DNA of 64,000 nucleotides from Burhinus oedicnemus (Eukaryota > Chordata > Aves > Charadriiformes > Burhinidae), in NCBI GenBank assembly GCA_008921705.1, contig VFFE01007127.1, positions 317,550 to 381,549 of the forward strand, given 5' to 3'. Every line of letters begins with the position of its first letter. The stretch's first letter is position 1. The notes beneath the pieces were generated by a model. The model saw only the letters and a list, made by a program, of their open reading frames with translations, searched no databases and was not told the origin of the DNA. Both the position numbers and the translations under genes were made by a program. Shown piece after piece: positions 12,018 through 24,000 of this stretch.

Positions 12018-14389
12018 CCCTACTTGCTTTGAATGTAGCTTCTTTAAGCCGCAACAACTTTTTCAGTGCGCCACATCAATTTGACTTGCCCTTGCAACAA
12101 TCCCGTTGTGGTTATGTCCTCTGAACAACTAGTACCTCCGGCACAAAAACGCAGGGAACTTTCTGGATGTTACAGGACAAAATTAAAGATTTTTTGGTTT
12201 CCTTTTTTCCAGCCTTATACTTTGTGAAAAAAAAAAAAAAGTATTTTTCATATAAAAATATAAATACTGTTCTGTTCTGGCAGGTTATTACCTCATTTTG
12301 CAAAGACAAATAAGAAAAAGTGTGAAATGATGGAAAATAACACTTGAAGACAGTGTTGAGTATTTAAAAGAAAAGGCTTTTTTTTTTAAATAAAAAAAAG
12401 TGCAATTACTCCACTAGCAATCAGCGTCACAAGAGTAGAAGACAAGAGGTTGGTAAGATCCCGGGAACACTACACCATTTGCAAGAATATGGAACAGTAT
12501 TTAGATATATATTATATAGGATAATGTGCCACAAAGGGTGACAAAGAAGCCTTAAGCCGATTGTGGGCTTAGAAGAAAGTTGCCCAGAAAATAGAATAGT
12601 TTTCTGTGGAACATTGGCATTTTAATAAAAATTTCAGTTAAAAGCATATTTATGGCCATAGTAACACGAAGTGCAAAAAGAGCAAAACCTTTCACTCAGA
12701 AGATACTGTTTTCAGGAAACGGAACTCTTTTTTGCTATTTTGCTATTCTCTAGAAATTTTTCTGAGATCACCCATGGGTCTTTTTGCTGTTTTTTTCTTT
12801 CTGCAGAGGATGATACTCCTCTACTGCTCCATCCTTCTGCACACTCATCTTTTCCCTAAGCGTCTTACTATTTGTTACCTTGCAACCCTTTCCTGTTTGT
12901 TTTTCTTTTCTGCCCATTATGGCTCATGGTTTGAGTTTCGTTTCATGGGAGTGAGGAGTTATTCGTGACCACACGCCTGGATGGACTGCAAAGCCGTGGG
13001 TCTGATCTGGCCTCCAGGCAACGTTGCCCTGTAAACCCTAAGAAAACAGTAATGTCTGTGCATAGTTCAGAATAGAATAACTCTCTTTTAACTCTGAAAA
13101 CTTAAATACTGTGCTTTCACTCTGACTCGTCTTACATGTGGTGCCACAAAGATGGGCAAAACCACTGGCATGAAAAGGTTTAGGAAACACATCTGAAAAT
13201 CTCCTTCTGCTGCCAGGGTGCCATGGCCAGCATGCAGAGACACTAAACCCAACCCAACACACCCAACTCACTGCCTACAAACCATCCCCTGAAGGTCCCC
13301 ACCACCAGCAATGGGAGCTAGGTGTCCTCTCCCACCTCAGCTCCATCAGTGCAGCACCCACACGTGCTCCAGCCTCCTGGCCCGGGACTAACCACGAGGT
13401 GTCTCCTCCTAATGAACAGGACAAGGAGACGTATCATCTCCAAGGCTCAGTTCACATGCAAACAAAACAGTGACTCAGCTGCATGCTCAGGGACTCCTCC
13501 AATTTATTTTCACGAAGCGCGGGGACACGGACAACGTCCACGCAACCATCCGTGCAGCTTTACAGCGGAGATGATACAGCCGAGCTTCATCAGCGTAAAT
13601 TCTCCTTACGAGGGAGGCTGTCTCATAGCGAAGTCACCCAGCGGAGGCGAGAGCTTCGTTTGCTAAACCTCGCTTAATTGCTCGCACGACGGGAGGGATG
13701 CAAGCACCGCAGGCAGGTATGGGAAGCTGTAAAGGAAAGGGCTGGTTGAACACAGCACTGCACGGGGTTCCATTTGCTTATTGCAAAACGAGAGAGAGGG
13801 GAGGGCAGCTCCTCCGGTATTGTATTACTGACAAATAATGTCACTCTGCCCCGCGTTACATGGTCAATAATTAAAAGATTATAAGTGCCTCCCTAAGGAA
13901 AGCATGCAAAGACAGAAGCTGGGGGAAGACAAGTCACTTCCACAGTACCAAAAAAGACAGAATATCATTTTATTTCATGTACAGGCAATTCCTACAATAT
14001 AGTTGTCTGTTGTAGAACAGCAGAGAGCCCAGAGAGTATTAAATTCCCATTACAGAGACTAACAGCAAAAATAAACAGATAGCTTGTGCCCTGCCTCCAT
14101 GGAAAGGTTAAGGGGCTCTTCGGGTTAAAAAACCTGGTTGCAAATGTGGGGTGAAAGTGCAGCCCCCCACCCTGCAGTCCCCCTGCGGCACCACCATTTC
14201 ACCTCTTGACACCCCAGTTCTCCAGCTGAAAGATGTTCCCATGAGACCATAGGGCAGTTCTAAGGAGTTTTGTGTATAAGCAGGGAAGAGGACACAAAAA
14301 CCCCGTCTCTGTTCTCCAGTGACCCCTGCATCACATCCCCCTTCGGGACTGGGAGAAGCAAATGGGAACTCTGTGATGTGCCTCATCTT
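12018..14389. other. Unique non-coding sequence
   Basis: No gene recognised. It holds an A14 run at 12227-12240 and short T and A runs around 12380-12410. The CpG-dense patch at 13505-13715 is listed separately. Confidence 0.55.
13505..13715. other. CpG-dense patch
   Basis: About twenty CpG dinucleotides fall in roughly 200 bp, far denser than the AT-leaning flanks, and no repeat family is recognisable. A 64-codon plus-strand frame (13483-13677) crosses it but resembles no known protein. It could be a small regulatory CpG island or an unrecognised exon; the sequence alone does not decide. Confidence 0.35.
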
Positions 14390-14448
14390 ATGGTTGGACT
14401 CGATGATCTTAAAGGTCACTTCCAACCCAGTCAGTTCTATGATTCTAC
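14390..14448 (+). mobile_element. CR1 LINE, 3' end fragment
   Basis: Plus-strand CR1 tail: GGTTGGACTCGATGATCTTA, then AAGGTCACTTCCAACCCAG, ending in the octamer-type TTCTATGATTCTA. Only about 59 bp survives. Confidence 0.93.
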
Positions 14449-17400
14449 CTCGTGAAACAGTTCGGACAAAAACCTGATGTTACTTTACCAGCAAATAATA
14501 CTTCTATTCTCTTTGTACCTTGATTTTTCATTCTTTTTGAGGTTTTTTGGACTCACTACAGCATGGAAGTTTTTTCTGGCTTGCAGCTGTGTGGCAGGTA
14601 ACACCCTCAGGGCTCACCCGGTCCTGTTGACAGCACCAATACACTTCCTTAGTGCCAGCAGCGCTTTTCAATGTCATGACAAATGTTGCCTCGCGCTGCC
14701 CCTCAGACAGAAACCACCGCAGCTGGCTGCTTGCGAGAGGCTGCACCGACCCTCCGTGCCACCGGGGCTCCGCTTCCCATGGCGTCCTCAAATCCCACCA
14801 CCGGCAAACAAGACAGCGAGCTTTGGCAGCGCCGCTCAAGAGAGGTGGGTTGAAGAAAGTGAAGACCAGAGCTACAAAGAAGATACAAGGTGCAAGTGCA
14901 ACTCAAGCCTCCTCAATCTCTCAGAGGAGTTCATCATTGCAGCTTCATGCAATGGGTTCACCTCAACAGAGCTGCCCTCCCCACCTGCCTAATCCTCCTC
15001 CTGACGGCAACACAGTCCGCTGTCACTTGCCTGTGTCCCTGCCTGCACTAACCTGTTCCCAGGACCTTTTTTGGCCCCCGTGTTGCCAAACGCATCGCTC
15101 AGCAGGGTTGCCGGTCTGGCTTTTGCTGTATGCCATGTATTCCTTTCCTTGGCCAAAACTCACGGTTCACCTAAATCCTCCCTGGCCCAGAGCCCGCAGA
15201 TCAAAGTCAGCTCCCCAATGGCTCTATGGTTTGCTGCAAGGGTGGCAATGGATGGACTGCGCTGACAGCCAATGAAGCTTAACAAGAGAAACTGGGTGGG
15301 CTTGGAGCCTTCTGTGAGGTACTACGGTCCAGCCCAGCTGAAGAACAATGGGAGTATCCTGCAGGCAAAGGATAACAGCCATGGGATGGCCCCAACCCTG
15401 CAAGGCACCCACTGTACAACTAACATCACCACTGAGGCACCACACTTCTGGCATGAAAGCATGGTTTTTAACATGAAGTTTCTTGGTTTGGGTTTATGCA
15501 TAACCTAACATCACCTTGATGGAGCTGAGGCTCACGTGAACTCTTTCAACCCAGAGCACAGCAGAAACTGGAAGAAGGTAACCAAGCCACACTCACGTGC
15601 CACCAGCTAACACCCCCTATCATTGCAGGGGAAAGAGAAATGGAGGATCAGGCTAACAGAGGTGATAAGGCACTGACCCACCAGCTCAGCTTCTCCTGAA
15701 GGCAAGTGACAAATCCCCGAGGAAGGTGAAACAGGGCCTTACCCAACCGCCGGTCATTCCTATACACCCTCCAGGAGGATGAAATTCCTCCCTGATGTTC
15801 ACAGCAAGCTGTTTAACTTCATCGATGAACAGGTGAATCTCCATTTTGCAACCCAAACCACAATGCGGCAAAGTGCCTGGGCCAGACCTGACCTAGTACC
15901 CATGGGAGCATCTCCCCCACCACTGGTGGTGCGTCTCCCATCTCATCTTTTCTCCTCCTGCACTGCATCCCGCACGCTGGCTGAGCTATTTCCTTTCACC
16001 GACTGGAAATGGGCTGCCCATTAGTGACAAAGTGACCTCTTTGTCCCAGTTTTATGACACAGCATAAACAGGAGATGCAGCCAGTCTCTCTTAAGACTTC
16101 AAATATTCACATACTGCCCAAGTCTACTCCTTTCCAGAGTAGGTAATGTTCTTTCCCCTGACATGAAATGCAAATTGAGTGATTTTCCTCTTTGAAGTTA
16201 TCAGCTGTAATCTTCAAGTTTGTCCTTACGTCCAAGCACTTTTAAAAATAATTTATATTAATTGTTCCCACTGCAATTTGGTTCACACACCAACCTCCCT
16301 GCATAAAAAACTCCACCTAAATTCCTGACATGCCCAAACCTTCCATTAATTTGTGCCCACTCGTTCTTGCGCTCATCTCTGGCCCAGTAATGTTGGGAAT
16401 TCATTAGCTCTAATTCCCCACATCCAAACACCTGCTAGGCCAGTCCCCACTTTCAACACAAGGTTTTTGACAACCCTTCTGGTACATTGACCAAGCATAT
16501 TTGGCCTCATAAAACCTGGACAGCCATAAAACATACCTCCATACTGAGAGGAGGACAAGGCAACAAAGCTTTGACACGTGCACTCTTTGTGCACCCTGGT
16601 GGCACAGCTGACTTTTTCAGTGCTCGCATCTTCTGGAGAAGGTGCCAGGGTTGCTACCTGGCCCCACATCTCACAAGCTTTGCAGCCCTGATGCAGCACT
16701 GAGTTTTGTTTAGCTTCAAAAAATATGTATATTAGAGGGTCAACAACGGGCAGCCCAGAGAAACAGTGGGATGCTGTGACTCATACTGGGACCCAGAGGC
16801 ACATCGTGGCACCGTCCCATGCCAGCAGGAACTTTGCTGAGAGTACGATGCACAGCTCTGTTGCAGCACCAGCAGTTTTTGCCTAAAGCTGCATTTGGGC
16901 TGCAAATAGCCTTCAGCAAAGCTGTCAGCAAGAGAAGGAAGGAGAGGAGGGACTTACCCTGCCAGGGTGCCTGGGGTACAGGTACACGGGGTGTTGTCAG
17001 CCCAGGCCCCCCAGCAGCTCTCTGGGACACCCTGCTGCTGCTCCTGGTACAGAGCACACAACTTCCCAGGTTTTAATATGGAGAAAAAGGAGTTTAAGCT
17101 GATACTGGAAATATTCTGCCTTCACATTTCACTGCTCTGCACAGATTTTTGCGGTCAGTGCCCAGGCAGGTAGAAGCCCTCAGCTCCCCATCTCACACGT
17201 TTTGAACACAAACACTTCCCTGCATGCCTGTGCCTGGGCGTACACAGACAACAATTTGCAGCTTTCTAAGAAGTCTGGAAGGAACCCTGAGCTGCTGACG
17301 AAGTCCCCAAACGAACGAGGCTCAGGAGTTTCAGCAAGTCGCTGAGAGCTGAAAAGGCTCATTAATCCTCACCCAAATCTACCGACGTTACAAATCCTTC

Positions 17401-17839
17401 GCTGCTACAAACGCCGTATGTTTTCTCACCCTCCGCAGCTCACCGTATTTGCCAATTCAGCCTATTAAATAACAGAAATCTTCTCTTTACCAGGGAGCTT
17501 CAATCCTCCTTCCATACACGATCACTCATTTCCTCAATGGCAATAACTTGCCTAATGCCTGTCCACACTACGTGGGGCTGGGATGCCGCATCCAGCACCG
17601 GCAGCTCTTCACACGGCAGTGCAACCCACAGGATGCCAACACTGGCCTTGGATCAGAAAAACATTTAGGAACATGATTAAGTACAACATTATCCAGGACA
17701 GCAATTAAACACATGCTTACAGGCAAGCACACGCTTAAGAGCTGTCCTGGATGGCGATGCTTTTGGAAATCAGGGCCCCTTCCAAGGAAGACGCAGTTGC
17801 TGGGTGGATTAACGCCAACTGGTTTGTACCGCTGGCAGT

Positions 17840-18133
17840 TTGTGTGAACGAACTGGGGAGAAAGAAAAACTGGAAAGCTCCCACCTCGACTGCCTCTATC
17901 AGGCACCTGGGCTCTTTGCTATGACCCCATATACTCCGAATTATTCTCCGTATCCCATAATGGCTGGCACACAATTGAGCAACACTGGTCACATACCCAG
18001 TCCATCTACATTCATTCCCGGGTTCGGGGTCCTGCCTGGCAGCACGATGGCCCCAGCAAAGCAAAGGGGGAATGCTGGGGGCTGCCAGAAGCCCTGGGTT
18101 GACGCACACCGAGCACCACACCGTCTATATTAA
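17840..18133 (+). other. Pro/Tyr/Ser-rich open reading frame, unassigned
   Basis: A 97-codon frame contains a central segment rich in Pro, Tyr, Ser and Thr (for example MTPYTPNYSPYPIMAG), a composition seen in disordered regions of RNA-binding and transcription proteins. A pyrimidine-rich stretch ending in AG at 17901-17902 sits just before that segment and keeps the frame at 17903. No matching donor is obvious before the stop. No family is identified; chance is the leading alternative. Confidence 0.15.
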
Positions 18134-18632
18134 ATCCATTTAATCCTTGCTTTAGCACCGTTTGGTGGCTACTCTTATCTCCAGCTGTGAATGGCAGTGG
18201 AACAAGCAGCTTATTTGCATTTTCTCGCTGGGATGCGGGGATGGGAGAAGTCCAAGCCCTGTGTCCTGCAGACCCCTCTGCCCAGGCTCGCTCCAGCTGC
18301 ACCCCCAGGTTTCTGTCACCCGTTGCACAGTGGGGCTCCCTGCAACTGGGCTAGTGCACGTGTGCCAGAGCTCGTAACTGCGAGACAGGGCTGGAAACAT
18401 GTAAGGAGGAAGGAAAAAAAAAGCTCTTTCCTTTGTTTTTTTATTACTATTGGCTTTAGGAAAGGTTTTCTCTCATATTTCTGCCAATGGCACAGAGTAT
18501 GGGATGGGCAGCTTAGCGAGTAAGAGGCTGCTACGGGGGGTACCTGCACCAGCTGCTTTATTTTTGGTTTGAGCCCCCAGTTAGAGGCGTACAGAGCTGA
18601 GACCACTCTGGAGCTTGCAGCAAACCGAGGGT

Positions 18633-18650
18633 AAAAAAAAAAAAAAAAAA
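18633..18650 (+). repeat. A18 homopolymer
   Basis: An uninterrupted A run followed by GAAAAGG. Confidence 0.85.
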
Positions 18651-20943
18651 GAAAAGGTAAAAATGGCTAAGCTGAGTGAAAAAATAATCATTGCACCAAG
18701 TTGTCACTAGCGAAGACGCAGGTGGCTCGTGGGTTTCCACAGGAGGGAAGAAATGCACCAGTCCAGCTCCAAAACCAGCTCAGCTCCGCAGCAAGGGGAG
18801 AAATTCCCAACAGCAACCAGCACGTCACATCCCGTCCGAGCAGATAAGAGCACTGAGGTCGTAGGTGCAAAGATCCATGGCTTTGCAGGACATCGACAGA
18901 AGCAAATCCAGTCCTTGTCACCAGGTTATATATAGGGGAAGTCAGTTGGAAAGGAAAAATCAGATTTATAAAGCTGCTCTGCTCTCTGCCCTGATTCAGC
19001 TGTGGTTTGCCCAGCTGCAATGTGTTTACATTTCTAGCAAACTTAATCCCGAACTCCTTGGGCCAGATATTCTAAGAAAGAAAGGGAACTTTATTAATTA
19101 TGTACTAGAGAGCTGCACCCACGGTGAGCTGCTCAAGGAGCCAGGCTTGGACTGAAATCTCCAGCGCTGCACAACCCCCAGGAATTTCTGGATGTATTTT
19201 ATGTCGGGTTTTGTTAATTTAACTTTTTTAAAAAATAGGTGTTTTGTGAAATCCCAGATTTTTCCACTAGATATTCTCGGAGATACTACGGTAGCATTCA
19301 GGTTTCTTGCTCTAAGTACAAATGATACTATCTACAAGGGAATTCAGAGCTTGGCAGGCTGAAAGAAAGCAATTCACCTTCAAGCAAGCGCTCACCTACT
19401 ATTTCTATGAATAATAAATACATTAATTTATTAACTGAATAAAATGCAGGAGACCAGAACTTATTAGCAGCTGCACTGTGAATAACCTGTGCTGGCAATC
19501 TAACACTCAAGCTTGAACAAACAGCCGGGTCTCTAAAAATGAAACTGAAACTTTTTCTTAGTTTTCTAAAGTTTCTTGCAAGTTAAAACAGTTCTTATAT
19601 GTGAAAGCCCTAAAATACTGTCTCCTCATAACGACAGAGATCTGTGTGAATCTGTTTTACCGCTATGCAGGCCAGATTGAAAAGCAGATATTGCACATGG
19701 CAGAGCCCACGAGGACAACGAATGGAGATACCAGGTTTGCTCCAAGTTAGTCTTTCCTACGAACCGTCACATTTTCATCTCCAACTTATTTGGGTCTGTT
19801 CCAATACTACATTATGTAGCATAACTGAGACGAGAGCTTAAGGTTAACGTTGCTTTGCATGCGCCGCCACAAAAACCCACCTGGTTTAATACAAACTCCC
19901 TTTGGCGCAGTGCTCACGATAAAGATAAATTTCACTTTTGCGTGGCCAAAGCAGCGAGGGCATGAATGGGATTGCAGCAACATCCCGGCCCAACCTGCCG
20001 AAACGCCGTGTCCCTGCCCCGGGGGCTGCAGCTCGGGGCGAGGAGGAGCAGAGGCTACTCGGGTGTGCAAATCCCATCCTCACCTTCAGCAGGAGGGAAG
20101 CACGTTGGCTCCTTTTCTCAGCTAAGGAGTTCGAGTGGAAAATTTCACTGACGCTGTCTTCTTACTGCCGTAGTGTTATTAACAGCGTATCTCCTAAAGA
20201 AAATATTCCCGGGGCTGCTGCTTTTTCAGCTTTTGGAAAAGCTGTCCTCTAAGGGAATACAAGTTACTCAGCCTCTCAGGGCTGGCTGGTGTGGAAGTGA
20301 AACTCCATCTAATTTAAATTAGGAAAAAACCAAAAGCTCCTAACTCTTTGAGCCTGAATTACTTATGTTTTTCCCTTTCAAAATGAAGGAAGAATCTGAC
20401 CTTATGTTACCACCATGAGGATGCAGTAGTGAGGAGCAGACAATAAGTAGAGAATGTCCAAATTAACCTAAGTCACAGTCTGGACTCATTCCTCTGTTTA
20501 TGTACATTTTTAAAGAGGTTTAATTAAGCTACCACATCTTAGGATGGGATTTTCAAAGCTATATAAGCAATTCATAAGAATCCAGACTGCAAAGGGCAGT
20601 TCGGGCACTCATGATTCTTTGAAAATCCTCAACTGGTGTAACAGAATTAATTTTCTCCTGCAAATTAGACGCTTATTTAGCCAAAATAACCTGGGGCCAT
20701 GTACAGAAGTTACACATGATCATAACCTAAGCACGAGGGCAGAGTTAAGGTTACAGATTCAGATTTTAGTGCCATGCTCACATGTCAAAGCATCAAATAT
20801 TCCAAGTGTAAAAATCACAAGATAGAGAAAATCCGGGCATCTTCCAGTAAGGAGTGGTTGGGCAGAGTCACTCCGTGGTCACCAACGTACCTGTGAAATC
20901 AATCTAATAATCAACCAAATCTGAGACTGGCCAAATTCTTTCA

Positions 20944-21091
20944 CTAAAGCTTTAGATCTGTTTAAGGTATTTAAGATAATCTAAGTCCTTATATTGGCAC
21001 AAGCTGTTTAAAATGATCTAAGGCTTTAGATGGGTTTAAGCTGCTTATGCAGCTTTAAGGTTTTAAAAAGGTTTAGACTGTTAAAAAACAT
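20944..21091 (+). repeat. Degenerate ~74-bp tandem duplication
   Basis: Two adjacent copies begin CTAAAGCTTTAGAT (20944) and CTAAGGCTTTAGAT (21018). Each continues with TTTAAG-type and CTGTTTAAAA-like blocks in the same order. The copies have diverged considerably, so the duplication is old. Confidence 0.55.
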
Positions 21092-24000
21092 TCCCCAAAA
21101 AGCAAGTGGGGGGGCTTGTTTGTTGGGAGCTGGTTGTACCATTTCATGGATTTTAGTATGGTGCAAATGCAAAAATACGTACGCAGGAGTAAACTATCTC
21201 GTTTACAACACTAAAAGTCAGTCAGTCAGCACCCAGTCTACAAATACTGAGTTTACGGATGAATTCTATTGGCATAAGTTTGAGAGGAGCGGCACACCCT
21301 AGTTAAAGCACTGAGAACTCTGTCTTTAAAAAAAAAAGGTACCATAGCAAATTACACAAAAACGTGCTGCAACTATTCTATCCTGTTAAGAAAAAGTAGA
21401 CAACGTGCTAGTATATAAACCCTACAAATTCAGCTTTCCTCTTCTCCTTTCTACTACTCTTATTTCCAGCTTTGTATCACCAAAATATAGTATTCCTTGT
21501 CATGCTCTTCTCAGGATTACACCCATTTGCAAGCCCACAGGTGTCTGCGGGGATGTGAAGTCCAAGGTGCCCATGTGGTGCTGGAAAAGATCAAGAGTAA
21601 GATCCCATCAGTCATACAGATCCTTGCCCCGAGCAACTCGTATGTATTGCAGGGGGTGCTGGAACACACAAGGGCCAGGAAGATTCTCCCAAGAGGCCAG
21701 GATGGTTTCCACTCTCATCTACACCTTTGCAGCACAAGATTGTCCCCACTCAAGTACATTTTTTGCAAGGAACACGCTCAAGCCCCATGCTCCAAGTTAA
21801 CTACCCATCTCGCTGAGGTCCAGAGCTCTTGGCTGCAAGAAATACTTTTATTTTCCCAAGTCCTCCCTGGCAGGTCCAGCTGGGCTCAAAACATCCCCAA
21901 AGTCCCCAAAGCTCACATCTTCATGAGATGCACATTCTGGGTCTTGCTCCAACCCTGCACCCTGGGCTCTGCAATTACTACCCCAGAAAGACCTTCTACC
22001 AGCCCCAGCTCCACAGCGTCACCCTCTCGCAGGGCGTGGGAGGGCTGCTGGGGCAAAGTCTGCTCCAGACCTTGGGGTCAGCCCCAGACCAAAGCTTCAG
22101 TCCCACCCAGCATGTGAGATGATGAGCCCAGAGAAAAGCTTGGCCCCGACTCCTGGAGCACTGTGCTCAACCACAAAGATGGAGTCTCACCACCCGTCCC
22201 TTGGGGAGCTTGAATTTCCTTCCCAAAACACTGTCTGGAAAATCCGGGCAACTCTCCTGCTTGAGGGCACACCTTTTATAAACAGTTGCAAGAACACATC
22301 TGGTCTCCTCGAGTAAGTTAGATGACTACAATTTTCAGTTTCCCATTCTGCCCTAGGGCGGGGATGGTCCCATCCCTCCATGCCATCTAGATGCAGGAAA
22401 TGCAGTTATATTAGGACAAAGGGACTTTTTTTTTTTTTTTTTCTTTTAAGACACCTGAGCACAGGCTCTGGGGTGCGCAGCCACCCTCCCCTCGCATTTA
22501 CACAAACATAAAGGCAGAGCATCTGGCCCTGTGTCAAAAGTCTTTAACTGCATCATCGAGCTTATCTTAAATATCTATTTACTGAAAGTTGTAAATAACA
22601 CGAGATTGCGTTCTATCTGATAAACATCACACAGACAAAGGGAAGTTATTTACATGTTCAACCTAACACTTAGTTACTCCATCTTTGGATAGCTTAACTT
22701 TGCAACCTTTATGTGATCGTGATGTAAGCGTCCTCTCTCTCCCCGCACCTTTGTGGTTTGCTCTTCAGTACCAAGTCCGTTTTATGGTTTTTCAGTCATG
22801 AATAGGTTTTTTTTCATAATCAAGATTTTTATCCCAATATGCATTTTTGACTTGGGACTACATTTCTTCAGACAGCATCAGTCCCCCAGCATCTTTTGCA
22901 GTGGCAAACACTGAGCAAAATCCAAATGACTGAGAAAAACCCCATATAAACGCTGACAGAAATAGCAACAGAAGCAACAGAAACCTGTTATGTACAGTTA
23001 ACTGAGAAAATTGGACTCTTGATTTTTCAATTTACGCAACCTTTTCCTCTGTAAGGAACAACAGAGTGCTCAGGGATGGATTCATGCCTCAAAAGTGTAT
23101 GCAGCATCCCAAAACAAAGCGCAGGATAACTATGGATACAGACTAATTACAGCATCCTTGGAGTCCTCCCTATCTGAGGATTATCATATGATTTGCAAAA
23201 TCTTCATAAGTGGTAACATCACACCAGGAGACAGCGTTGGGAAGTGCAAGGCAGCGCCAGAACCGAGGAGCTGGTTTACCCAGGAGGGAACGTGCCCCCA
23301 TTGCACCCCCAAACTTCAACGGCAAAAGGAATGCAGGTCCTGCCAGCTGCAGCCATACAAATGACAGAGCTTTTGTATAGCTTGTCCCATTCCTGCATTC
23401 ATCAACAAGCCAAATTGTCCAGCTAAATTAGCTATTCTGGGAATTTAGTTACCTTCCTAGTAGTCCCCAGGCGAGTTTTCCAGAACACTTTTGAGTTCTG
23501 CTGTTATTTACATTATTGTAATGCCTTGTTATTTACACTATCCATCCCTGCCAGTTGACAAAGGAGTGTTGAAACTGGAGCACGGAAACACAGATTGTAT
23601 AATATAAGAGGTGAAACGAGCATGAAGCTCTTCCCCACGGCATCCCCATGAACACAGCCCAGCCACCGCCTTCACGGCCCGTGGTCAGCCAAGCACACTG
23701 TCCGCTCTGGACTGCCCAAGTTCACTGTCTTTGCACAATTCACCGGAGGGCATCTCCTTTCTGATTTTATCATCTACTCTGTATAACAGAGCACCTTGAA
23801 ATCTCCACCAAGACCAGGGTCCCATGAAGCTGGACACTACACAGACAACAAGAGCACCTTTTTGCTCAACAGCGTGCCAATTACGCCTTTGCCAAGGTGC
23901 CAACGAGGAACTGAAGACAAGGAACATAATTTTTGCCTTACAGAGCGATACATTTCTGTAAAAACAGAAACAAGGAGTCTTTTTTGTCTTAAACTGCCTT

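Larger units (their letters stand above)
14449..20943. other. Unique non-coding sequence
   Basis: No transposon or recognised gene. A 207-codon plus-strand frame at 14652-15275 overlaps other frames and looks like chance. The candidate frame at 17840-18133 is listed separately. A CpG-richer patch lies around 19960-20060. Confidence 0.5.

Noticed and set aside
14652..15275. 207-codon plus-strand frame, the longest uninterrupted frame in unique sequence
   Set aside because: Other frames on both strands are open at the same place and no family or start context supports it.
21497..22117. 206-codon plus-strand frame
   Set aside because: A second overlapping plus frame is also open and the composition matches no protein family I know.
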